Source: Palsa-739 sp035532535 (lineage in GTDB: Bacteria > Actinomycetota > Thermoleophilia > Gaiellales > Gaiellaceae). From it: DNA of 64,000 nt. How positions within the stretch are numbered: position 1 is the first letter of the stretch; each line of letters opens with the position of its first letter. Below are positions 7,083-14,400 of the stretch, piece by piece. The position numbers and the translations under genes are program-made. Under the pieces are notes generated by a model. That model was not told where the DNA came from. It did no database searches and saw nothing but the letters and a program-made list of their open reading frames with translations. The stretch is from positions 1-64,000 of the forward strand of contig DATKQT010000023.1 of assembly GCA_035532535.1 (NCBI GenBank). The letters are read 5' to 3'.

Positions 7083-8229
7083 CGACGAGCGCTCGGAACT
7101 CCTCGTCGGTGACGAGCCCACGCTTGCGCATCCCGAGCTCCTTCACGCGGGCGAGGAGCTCCGCGCAGCGCTCCTCCGGCACGTCGAGCCCGAGCTCCTC
7201 CGCCTTGATCCGGATCGAGTCGAGCCCGCTCTTCTTGCCGAGCACGAGGCCGCGCTCGGCGCCGACAAGGGCGGACGAATACGGCTCGATCGACGGTGGA
7301 TCGTGGAACTGCGACGCGACCGCGCCCGACTCGCGCCGGAAGAGCGTCCAGCCGGTGACCGGCTTCCACGGCTCGAGCGCATAGCCGGACAGTTCCTGCA
7401 CGCGGGCCGAGACGTCACGGATGCGCGCGAGGTCGAGGTTGGACTCCACGCCGTAGAGCGCGCGCAGCGTGAGCGCGACCTCGCCGAGGTTCGCGTTGCC
7501 CGCGCGTTCGCCCATGCCGTTGATCGTGCCGTGCACCCACGTCGCACCCGCGCGGACGGCCGCAACAGCCGATGCAGTTGCGAGACCGAAGTCGTTGTGG
7601 CCGTGGAAGTGGACGGGCACGTCTCCGACGAGCTCGACCGTCCGGCCGACGAGATCCGCGACCGCCTCCGGCGACGCGATGCCGAGCGTGTCGACGACGA
7701 CGACCTCGCGTGCGCCTGCCTCGACGGCCGCGGAGTAGACGCGATCGTAGAAGTCGGGCTGCGCGCGTGTCGAGTCGACGCCGAAGAACGCTGCGTGGAT
7801 GTCGTGCTCGGCGGCGAAGCGCATCGCCTTCGTGATGCGGCCGAGCATCGAGTCGCGGTCGACACCGATGGCGTCGAGCTTCAGGTCGGAGATCGGAGAC
7901 TCGATCACCGAGGCGCGGACGCCGAGCTCGACGAGCGCTTCGAGGTCGGCCGCGACGGCGCGGGAGAAGCCCCACACCTCGGCGCGCAGGCCGGCGCCGG
8001 CGACGAGCTTGACCGCGTCCCAGTCGTCCTGCGACACGCGCGGGAATCCCGCCTCGATGCGATCGACGCCGAGCTCGTCGAGCAGGCGTGCGATTTCGAG
8101 CTTCTGCTCCGGGTCGAGGACGACGCCGACGGTCTGCTCGCCGTCGCGCAGCGTCGTGTCGTACAGGCCGACATGCCCGCCGATGACATGGCCGTCGTTG
8201 AGGCCCCCTGTCCATATGAGATCGCTCAA
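7075..8229 (-). CDS. Isopropylmalate/homocitrate-synthase-family enzyme
   Basis: About 384 residues of the DRE-TIM metallolyase superfamily. The signature LYDTTLRDGEQ lies near residue 25, the metal-binding HFHGHNDFGLATA near residue 205, and the GTINGMGERAGNANLGE strand after it; all belong to the 2-isopropylmalate, homocitrate and citramalate synthases that condense acetyl-CoA with a 2-oxo acid. The C-terminal regulatory domain of true LeuA is absent, so feedback control is unlikely. The only start that fits the context is TTG 8229, in a TTGA overlap with the M24 peptidase gene. The exact 2-oxo acid is unknown. In this operon it could dispose of, or run backwards on, the end product of the degradation route. 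Confidence 0.82.
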   Translation of the reverse strand: MSDLIWTGGLNDGHVIGGHVGLYDTTLRDGEQTVGVVLDPEQKLEIARLLDELGVDRIEAGFPRVSQDDWDAVKLVAGAGLRAEVWGFSRAVAADLEALVELGVRASVIESPISDLKLDAIGVDRDSMLGRITKAMRFAAEHDIHAAFFGVDSTRAQPDFYDRVYSAAVEAGAREVVVVDTLGIASPEAVADLVGRTVELVGDVPVHFHGHNDFGLATASAVAAVRAGATWVHGTINGMGERAGNANLGEVALTLRALYGVESNLDLARIRDVSARVQELSGYALEPWKPVTGWTLFRRESGAVASQFHDPPSIEPYSSALVGAERGLVLGKKSGLDSIRIKAEELGLDVPEERCAELLARVKELGMRKRGLVTDEEFRALVDG

Positions 8230-9365
8230 CAGCGCACGACTCCGTCGGGAAAGGCTGACAGCTTTTCCACGCCGTCGGCCGTGACGAGGAAGTTGTCCTC
8301 GACGCGGAGACCTCCGCCCCCGTCCCAGTAGATCCCCGGCTCGACGGCGAGCACCATTCCCTCCTCGAACGTCCCGGCGGCAGCCTGGTGCGGGTACGGC
8401 GGCTCGTGCGCACGCGCGCCGACGCCGTGACAGATGGGATGCGAGACCTCGAAGGCAAGCCCCTCGCGCACGAGGATGTCGAGCTCCGGCATCGACGCAC
8501 CCGGCCGGATGAACGCCAGCGCGTTCTCGTACACGCCCATGAGCCGCTCCTCCAGCTCCGCGTATGCGGGCGTGAGGTCGCCGACGACGAGGTTCTTCGT
8601 GTGATCGGCCCAGTACCCGTCCGCACACACCCAGATCTCGAACAACACCGGCTCACCCTCGACCACCGGCAGGTCGCCGGTCGCCGTGAACGTCTTGATC
8701 CCCTTTCCGGCCCAGACGAGGGAGAACGGGAGCGCGAGCTCCACATCGGCGCGCGCCGTCCCCTGCCCATGCACGTGCCCCTGCCAGATCGCCGCCGCCT
8801 CGGACTCCTTCATGCCCGGCTCGAGCCGGCGTCGCACGTGCTCCATCGCGTCGGCCGCGATCTCATTCGCGATCCGCATCCGCGCGGCCTCCTGGTCGGT
8901 CTTGATCGAGCGCGCACGTGCCAGCAGCCCTGTCGCATCGACTGCGTCGGGGAACGCGTCGAACCACCCACGCGTGAACGTCGTCGGCTCGCCGACCATC
9001 CGGTCGGACGCCTGCGTGCCGAGCGACAGCTCGAGCCCGACGCGGCGGAACCCGCGGGCCGCGTCGGTCACCGCGTCGAGCGTCCGCGCAAGCGGCGGCC
9101 GAGGATCGCCCTCGTCGTACCCGCGCACGAATCGCACCCGCGACGTCCAGGCCGTGCGCTCCGCATCCTCCGCCGACGCCTCGAGGCAGATGAGCACCGG
9201 GTCACCCTCGCGCGGGAACACGCACGCGTCGTAGCCCTTCATGCCCCAGAAGTTCGTGAGATAGAGGACGTTGTCCGGCGCGCGGACGACGAGCGCGTCG
9301 AGACCGTCCTCCTCCATGAGCGCACGCACGCGCTCGAGCTTGGCGGAGTCGAGCGGGCGGCTCAC
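8226..9365 (-). CDS. M24-family metallopeptidase/creatinase-like hydrolase
   Basis: A 379-residue protein with the two-domain layout of Xaa-Pro peptidases and creatinases: an N-terminal domain (to about residue 150) containing LYLTNFWG, and a pita-bread catalytic domain. The five metal ligands are recognisable: two aspartates around DGYWADHTKN, the histidine of HPICHGVG, and glutamates in VEPGIYW and RVEDNF, so the site is complete. Members cleave X-Pro peptides or, like creatinase (metal-free), guanidino compounds. Within this operon a hydrolase of an amide or related C-N bond is plausible. The start is GTG 9365; the upstream gmd gene ends at 9367, so the two nearly abut. Confidence 0.83.
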   Translation of the reverse strand: MSRPLDSAKLERVRALMEEDGLDALVVRAPDNVLYLTNFWGMKGYDACVFPREGDPVLICLEASAEDAERTAWTSRVRFVRGYDEGDPRPPLARTLDAVTDAARGFRRVGLELSLGTQASDRMVGEPTTFTRGWFDAFPDAVDATGLLARARSIKTDQEAARMRIANEIAADAMEHVRRRLEPGMKESEAAAIWQGHVHGQGTARADVELALPFSLVWAGKGIKTFTATGDLPVVEGEPVLFEIWVCADGYWADHTKNLVVGDLTPAYAELEERLMGVYENALAFIRPGASMPELDILVREGLAFEVSHPICHGVGARAHEPPYPHQAAAGTFEEGMVLAVEPGIYWDGGGGLRVEDNFLVTADGVEKLSAFPDGVVRC

Positions 9366-9366
9366 G

Positions 9367-10350
9367 TCAGACGTAGTGCTCTTCGGTCCGCTCGAGCTCG
9401 CGGTCGTGGTCGACCATCATCCGCACGAGCTCCGGAAAGCGCACCGTCGGCTCCCAGCCGAGCTTCTCCTTCGCCTTCGACGAGTCGCCGATGAGGAGAT
9501 CGACCTCAGCAGGGCGGAAGTAGCGCGGATCGATCTGCACGTACTCGCTCCACACGAGGCCGGCATAGCCGAAGGCCTCGTCGAGGAACTCGCGCACGGA
9601 GTGCGTCTCGCCCGTGGCGAGCACGTAGTCCTCGGCCTCGTCCTCCTGCAGCATCCGCCAGGCCCCGTCCATGTAATCGCGCGCGAAGCCCCAGTCGCGC
9701 TGCGCGTCGAGATTGCCGAGGCGAAGCACGTCCTGCTCGCCGCGCAGGATCGCGCCGACCGCGCGCGTGATCTTGCGCGTCACGAACGTCGGCCCACGCC
9801 GCGGAGACTCGTGGTTGAAGAGGATCCCGTTCACCGCGTACATGCCGTACGCCTCGCGGTAGTTCCGCGTGATCCAGTAGCTGAAGACCTTGCTCACGCC
9901 GTACGGGCTGCGCGGATGGAACGGCGTGTTCTCGGTCTGCGGGACGTGCTCTTTGCGCACCTGCCCGAACATCTCACTCGAGGACGCCTGATAGAAGCGG
10001 CACTTGACGTCCTCCTCGCGGATCGCGTCGAGCAGGCGGAGCGTCCCCATCGCGTCGGTGTCGGCGGTGTACTCCGGAACGTCGAAGCTCACGCGCACGT
10101 GGCTCTGCGCGCCGAGGTTGTACACCTCGTCCGGGCGAATGGTGCGCATCAGCTGATTGAGCGACGAACCGTCGGTCAGGTCACCGAACACGAGCTCGAT
10201 GTCGCCGAAGATGTGGTCGACGCGCGCGGTGTTGAACGAGCTCGAGCGCCGGATCATCCCGAAGACCTCGTAGCCCTTCTCGAGCAGGATCTCGGCGAGA
10301 TAGGAGCCGTCCTGGCCGGTGATGCCGGTGATGAACGCCTTGCGGCTCAC
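9367..10350 (-). CDS. gmd: GDP-mannose 4,6-dehydratase
   Basis: A 327-residue short-chain dehydrogenase/reductase of the GDP-mannose 4,6-dehydratase type, which makes GDP-4-keto-6-deoxy-mannose. The NADP-binding motif TGITGQDGSYLAE is near the N-terminus, QASSSEMFG carries the catalytic Ser/Glu pair, and SPYGVSK holds the Tyr-x-x-x-Lys. NHESPRRGPTFVTRKI and RDWGFARDYMD are hallmark GMD segments. GTG 10350 (in a GTGA overlap with the gene before) is chosen over an ATG seven codons upstream. A nucleotide-sugar gene is unexpected among catabolic genes: no fcl/GMER or glycosyltransferase gene is near, so it either supplies a distant pathway or acts on another substrate. Confidence 0.9.
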   Translation of the reverse strand: MSRKAFITGITGQDGSYLAEILLEKGYEVFGMIRRSSSFNTARVDHIFGDIELVFGDLTDGSSLNQLMRTIRPDEVYNLGAQSHVRVSFDVPEYTADTDAMGTLRLLDAIREEDVKCRFYQASSSEMFGQVRKEHVPQTENTPFHPRSPYGVSKVFSYWITRNYREAYGMYAVNGILFNHESPRRGPTFVTRKITRAVGAILRGEQDVLRLGNLDAQRDWGFARDYMDGAWRMLQEDEAEDYVLATGETHSVREFLDEAFGYAGLVWSEYVQIDPRYFRPAEVDLLIGDSSKAKEKLGWEPTVRFPELVRMMVDHDRELERTEEHYV

Positions 10351-11189
10351 CTCGGATGTCCTTCCGCCCACGAGATGACCGGGTTCCGCAGCACCCCGAT
10401 CCGTTCGATCTCGGCCTCCATCACGTCGCCCGGCCGCAGGTAGAGCGACGCCGCATCCTCGCTGAACCCGGCCACGCCGCTCACCGTACCCGTCGAGAGA
10501 ACGTCGCCTGCCGAGTAACCGAGCGGCGAGTAGTGGCTGATGATCTCCGGGATCGTCGTCGACATGCGGCCGGAGTGCGACGTCTGCCGTGTCTCACCGT
10601 TCACACGCAGCGTCATGGCGAGATCGTGCGGGTCGGGAATCTCGTCGGGCGTGACGATCCAGGGGCCGAGCGGGCAGAATGTGTCGATCGCCTTGCAGAA
10701 CGAGAACACGCCGCTCTTCATCTCCTGGCGCTGGATGTCGCGCGCCGTGATGTCGTTGAAGATGACGTAGCCGGCGACATAGTCCATCGCCTCCTCCGGC
10801 CCGAACCACTTGCCGGACTTGCCGATGATCACGGCCAGCTCGAGCTCGTAGTCCAGCTCGTTCGTCAAATGCTCCGGATAGATGACCGGCTCGTCGGGGC
10901 CGACGATCGCATCGACGTTCTGGAAGAACATGATCCACGGCGCGATCTCGTGCGACCAGTTGACGCGCTTCGACTCCTCCTCGTGCTCACGGAAGTTGCC
11001 GGCGGTGTGGAAGAACTTCTTCGGGACGATCGGCGCGTGCAGGCGGGCATGGGCGAGCGGCGTGCGCTCGCCGACATCGTCGGCGCCGCCGCGCTCGAAG
11101 TACGCGCGCATGTCGGGCACGTCGAGCCGGACGATCTCCTCGCCCTCGATCCGCCCGACCTTCCCGTCGTCGTACGTGATGAGCTTCAT
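10347..11189 (-). CDS. Fumarylacetoacetate-hydrolase-family protein
   Basis: A 280-residue protein of the FAH superfamily, which hydrolyses C-C bonds of acylpyruvates or hydrates/decarboxylates 2-oxo acids using Mg2+. The catalytic domain begins near residue 70. Metal ligands are visible in ELDYELELAVIIG (two glutamates) and in a downstream aspartate of VIFNDITARDIQ; SGRMSTTI and GDVLSTGTVSGV are family landmarks. The N-terminal 60 residues form the small domain seen in the FahA/HpcE-like group. ATG 11189 overlaps the peroxiredoxin stop by ATGA. It would fit a ring-cleavage or chain-shortening step in the operon's pathway. Confidence 0.86.
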   Translation of the reverse strand: MKLITYDDGKVGRIEGEEIVRLDVPDMRAYFERGGADDVGERTPLAHARLHAPIVPKKFFHTAGNFREHEEESKRVNWSHEIAPWIMFFQNVDAIVGPDEPVIYPEHLTNELDYELELAVIIGKSGKWFGPEEAMDYVAGYVIFNDITARDIQRQEMKSGVFSFCKAIDTFCPLGPWIVTPDEIPDPHDLAMTLRVNGETRQTSHSGRMSTTIPEIISHYSPLGYSAGDVLSTGTVSGVAGFSEDAASLYLRPGDVMEAEIERIGVLRNPVISWAEGHPR

Positions 11190-11722
11190 CGGGACGTGAG
11201 CCAGGCGAGCACGTCGCCGGCGTTCGCGTCGGGCGGGAAGACGGGGTAGAAGACCTTCACGATCCGGGCATCCTCGGCGACGAGCGTGATGCGCTTGTAA
11301 AGGGTGAGCCCGGCGATCTCGAAGGTCGGGAGGCCGAGGGAGGCGCCGAGCTTTCGCTCCGGGTCGGCGATCACCGGGAACGGCATGCGGTTCCGCTCCG
11401 CGAACTCGAGCTGGTCGTCGAGCGTCTGCGCGGACAGGCCGGCGACGGGAACGCCGAGCTCCGGGTACAGATCGCGGAACGCGCACGACTGCGGCGTGCA
11501 TCCGCGCGCACCCGGCGTCTCGTCCCAGCCCGGAAGTAGCGGGACGTCGGGGCGCCCACTGCGCGGATAGACATAGATGACGCCGAAGTCGCGGACATTG
11601 ACGTCGCCCTGCGACGACGCCAGCATCAGCTCGGGCAGCTCGAGCCCGAGCAGGTGATCCGCGCCGCCGTCGTCCTCGGGCACCGGTAGCCCCGGCGGGA
11701 GCGTGTACACGTCATGCGACAC
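11186..11722 (-). CDS. Peroxiredoxin (PrxQ/BCP-like)
   Basis: A 178-residue thioredoxin-fold protein of the AhpC/TSA group. The active-site segment GARGCTPQSCAFRDLYPEL has the GCT peroxidatic cysteine and a second cysteine five residues later, the arrangement of PrxQ/BCP peroxiredoxins, which use thioredoxin to reduce peroxides. A less common feature is the extra 55-residue N-terminal part before VIYVYPRSG. GTG 11722 overlaps the end of the M20 gene by 11 nt. In an operon with several flavoenzymes and a molybdenum hydroxylase, removal of the H2O2 they release is a sensible job; that link is inference. Confidence 0.8.
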   Translation of the reverse strand: MSHDVYTLPPGLPVPEDDGGADHLLGLELPELMLASSQGDVNVRDFGVIYVYPRSGRPDVPLLPGWDETPGARGCTPQSCAFRDLYPELGVPVAGLSAQTLDDQLEFAERNRMPFPVIADPERKLGASLGLPTFEIAGLTLYKRITLVAEDARIVKVFYPVFPPDANAGDVLAWLTSR

Positions 11723-12917
11723 CGCAGACCTCCATCGCGACGCGCGCGTACACCTCGGCCGTCTTGACGAGGCCGTCGATCTCGAGGTTCTCGCCCAGCT
11801 CGACGTCCATCAGCCCGGTGGACGTGCCGTAGTTCAGCGTCGGCACACCGTACCGCGTGAGCGCGGACGCGTCGCTGAACCAGCGCGTCACGTCGCGCTC
11901 CGGCTTCGCGCCGAAGACCTGCTCGTGCGCCGCGTCGACCGCGCGGACGAGCTCGTGCCCCTCGTCGATCTCCGCGCCGGGAGCGGTGACGTAGATCTCC
12001 GCCTCGGCATCGTGGGGAAGGCCGCGCACCATCTCGAGCACCTCGGCCCGCGCGACGGCCATCGGCTTCGTCGGCGGCACGCGCACGTCGAGGAAGAGAT
12101 CAGTGTGGTGCGGCGTCCGCGAGACGCGCCAGCCGAAGCCGCCCTGGATCGCGCCGACGTTCACGATCGCCTTGGCGCCGCGATAGCTGTTCGACGGATC
12201 GTCCTCCCACGTCGGCAGCCACTTCTGCACGGCGGCGACGACCTCGTGCATGCGCAGGATCGAGTTCTCCCCGCGCCGGCCCTCGCTGAACGCCGTATGG
12301 ATGAAGCCGCCGTGCACGCGGATGCGCACCCACAGCGAGCCGAAGTGGCCGAGCACGACCTTGCCCTCGGTCGGCTCGCCGAGGAGGCACATGTCGGCGA
12401 CGCCGCCGTGCGTCACGAGGTAGCGCGAGCCGGCGGCGTAGCCGCGGTACTCCGCGCCTTGCGCGTCGCCCTGCTGGGCCTTCTCGATCTCGCCGCACAC
12501 CGCTGCAACGAGCACGTCGCCACGCAGACGGACTCCCTCGTCCGCGAGCGCCCGCAGCGCCTCGACGTAACACGCGAGCGCGCCTTTCATGTTCGAGATG
12601 CCGAGCCCGTACAGCCGCCCGTCGCGCTCGAATGGCTGCGGCTGGAAGCCCGGGACCGACCGTAGCCAGGGCTCGCGGCCGGAGTACGACGTGTCCATGT
12701 GGCCGTTGAACATCAGGCTCTTCCCACCGCCGGCGCCGGTCTGCGTCGCGAGCACGTTCGCGCGGCCTTCCTCGACCTGCTGCCACTGCACGTGCAGGCC
12801 CATCGCGTCGAGCGTCTGCGCGATGAGCTCCGCCATCGCCTGCTCGTCGCCGGTGAAGCTCGGCGTGCCGATCGCCGTGCTCGCCCACTCGACGAGCCGC
12901 TCGCGGTCGACCTTCAT
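11712..12917 (-). CDS. M20-family amidohydrolase-like protein
   Basis: A 401-residue protein of the ArgE/DapE/carboxypeptidase-G2 (M20) family. NGHMDT (His73, Asp75), a GISNMKGALA segment, CGEIEK (Glu143/Glu145) and GEPTE (Glu181) mark the catalytic domain; the central part (about 190-300) is the dimerisation domain with RIRVHGGFIHTAF. Two departures are notable: the usual metal-bridging aspartate of the DMKG motif is Asn109, and the C-terminal histidine ligand is not apparent in GLMDVELGENLEI. The protein may therefore use one metal or have an altered activity. Amide or carbamoyl hydrolysis is the family's usual role and suits the operon. ATG 12917 is chosen because it overlaps the LLM gene stop by ATGA. 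Confidence 0.8.
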   Translation of the reverse strand: MKVDRERLVEWASTAIGTPSFTGDEQAMAELIAQTLDAMGLHVQWQQVEEGRANVLATQTGAGGGKSLMFNGHMDTSYSGREPWLRSVPGFQPQPFERDGRLYGLGISNMKGALACYVEALRALADEGVRLRGDVLVAAVCGEIEKAQQGDAQGAEYRGYAAGSRYLVTHGGVADMCLLGEPTEGKVVLGHFGSLWVRIRVHGGFIHTAFSEGRRGENSILRMHEVVAAVQKWLPTWEDDPSNSYRGAKAIVNVGAIQGGFGWRVSRTPHHTDLFLDVRVPPTKPMAVARAEVLEMVRGLPHDAEAEIYVTAPGAEIDEGHELVRAVDAAHEQVFGAKPERDVTRWFSDASALTRYGVPTLNYGTSTGLMDVELGENLEIDGLVKTAEVYARVAMEVCGVA

Positions 12918-13951
12918 CGCGGCCGGACGTGCGGCAGTACCTTCGACCCGAACAGACGGATCTGCTCGTGCCGGTTCGCGCCCCACAGCTCCAGCATCAC
13001 GTGGCTGCACCCGGCGTCACGGTACTCCTCGATCGCCGCGATGCAGTCGGCAGGCGTCCCGGCGATCGGCCGGCACTTGTCCAGCAGCGCGTCGGAGACC
13101 TTCGCCTTCGCCGCGAGGCGGCCGCCCTGCTCCATCGCCTCGGCGACGGGGCGGATCTCGTCCTGCTCGATGCCGGCGAGATCGAGGAGCGTGTCGGCAG
13201 AGCCCTGAATGTTCTGCACCTTGTTGGCGAGGTACATGCCGGCGATCTCCCGTGCGCCGTCGCGGCCGGCGTCGCGGTCGTGCTCGTCGATGGAGGCGAC
13301 GACCGTGCATCCGATGTCGATGTCCGCAGCGACGTTCTCGCGCGTGTAACGCACGAACGCAGGGGTCGTGATCGACGGAGTGAGGCAGCCGTCGGCGATC
13401 TCGCCGGCGAGCGCCTGCATCTTCGGCGCCGTCGCGGCGACGTAGACGGGCGGGACGTCGCGGGGCGTCTCCGCCTCCTGCTGCAGCGCCGGGACGGACG
13501 CGCTCCACGTGTCGCCCGAGTACTCGAACGCTGTCCCGCCGAGCACGCCGCGCACGATGGTGACGGCGTCGCGCATCGGCCCGAGCGTCTTCGTCGTCTG
13601 CATCCGCGCGTTGTTGAGGAAGATCTTCGACGTCCCGAAGCCGAGGATGAACCGGTTCGGCCCGGCCGCCTCCTGCACGACGCGGGCATCCATCGCGACC
13701 TGCACCGGATGCCGCGTGAACGGCGAGATGATCCCCCAGCCCACGGTGAGCTGCGACGTCTCGCGCGCGATGAGCGCCGACACCACTGTGGAGGAGCGCG
13801 CTTCCATCCCGTGCTTGCGCCACCAGGGATACGCCTCCGCAAGCCAGATCGTGTCCATCCCCGCTTCGTCCATCGCGCGCGCGGACGCGAGCATCTCCTC
13901 GAGCGGCTCCATCGTCAGCTGCATGACGCCGATGCAGAAGGGCGGACTCAC
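12914..13951 (-). CDS. LLM-class F420/FMN-dependent oxidoreductase
   Basis: A 345-residue luciferase-like TIM-barrel protein. The strand-helix unit ARAMDEAGMDTIWLAEAY, the loop VGWGIISPFTRHPVQ and RFILGFGTSK are typical of F420-dependent reductases related to methylene-tetrahydromethanopterin reductase; F420 rather than FMN is likely but not proven. Start GTG 13951 lies in the GTGA that ends the CoxG-like gene, so translation is coupled. It differs clearly from the other LLM protein of this operon at 4447-5544, suggesting two separate steps. Reactions of this class include ring-opening monooxygenation of heterocycles and hydride transfers. Confidence 0.84.
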   Translation of the reverse strand: MSPPFCIGVMQLTMEPLEEMLASARAMDEAGMDTIWLAEAYPWWRKHGMEARSSTVVSALIARETSQLTVGWGIISPFTRHPVQVAMDARVVQEAAGPNRFILGFGTSKIFLNNARMQTTKTLGPMRDAVTIVRGVLGGTAFEYSGDTWSASVPALQQEAETPRDVPPVYVAATAPKMQALAGEIADGCLTPSITTPAFVRYTRENVAADIDIGCTVVASIDEHDRDAGRDGAREIAGMYLANKVQNIQGSADTLLDLAGIEQDEIRPVAEAMEQGGRLAAKAKVSDALLDKCRPIAGTPADCIAAIEEYRDAGCSHVMLELWGANRHEQIRLFGSKVLPHVRPR

Positions 13952-14400
13952 TCGGCGCGAAGTGCTTCCTGCACCTGAACTTCGAGCGCCGACAGCACGT
14001 TCTCGACCTGCTGGTTCACGATCGGCTGCAGCACGCGCTGGCCCATCGACCCGACCGGGCCGGCGATCTTGACCTCTGCCGACCACGCCATCGCGCACGC
14101 GCCGTCCGTCTCGCGCAGGTCGAACGACGTCACCATGTTCAGCATCGCCCCGACGCCCGTGCCTTTGATCGCCATCTTGGCGAACTCGGGCTCGCGCTCC
14201 TCGGTCTTCTCCATGTCGACCTTCATGCGCAGGCCGCCGAGACCGAGCGGGATCTTCACGTTCGCAGTCCAGCGCCCGCTGTCGTGGATGTCGAACCCTT
14301 CGACGCCCGGCATGACCTTCGCCATCGAGGCAGGGTCGTTCAGCACGCGCCAGACGGTTGCGCGCGGCGCGGCGAAGGTGCGCTCGCCGGAGACGTTCAT
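13948..14400 (-). CDS. CoxG-like SRPBCC protein
   Basis: A 150-residue START/SRPBCC-fold protein of the CoxG family. It begins MNVSGERTFAAPRATVWRVLNDP and has the MPGVEGFD turn characteristic of CoxG, which in carbon monoxide dehydrogenase operons recruits the enzyme to the membrane. No C-terminal transmembrane helix is present in this short form. It follows the large-subunit gene with a 4-nt overlap (ATG 14400), as expected for a molybdenum-hydroxylase accessory protein. Confidence 0.85.
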   Translation of the reverse strand: MNVSGERTFAAPRATVWRVLNDPASMAKVMPGVEGFDIHDSGRWTANVKIPLGLGGLRMKVDMEKTEEREPEFAKMAIKGTGVGAMLNMVTSFDLRETDGACAMAWSAEVKIAGPVGSMGQRVLQPIVNQQVENVLSALEVQVQEALRAE

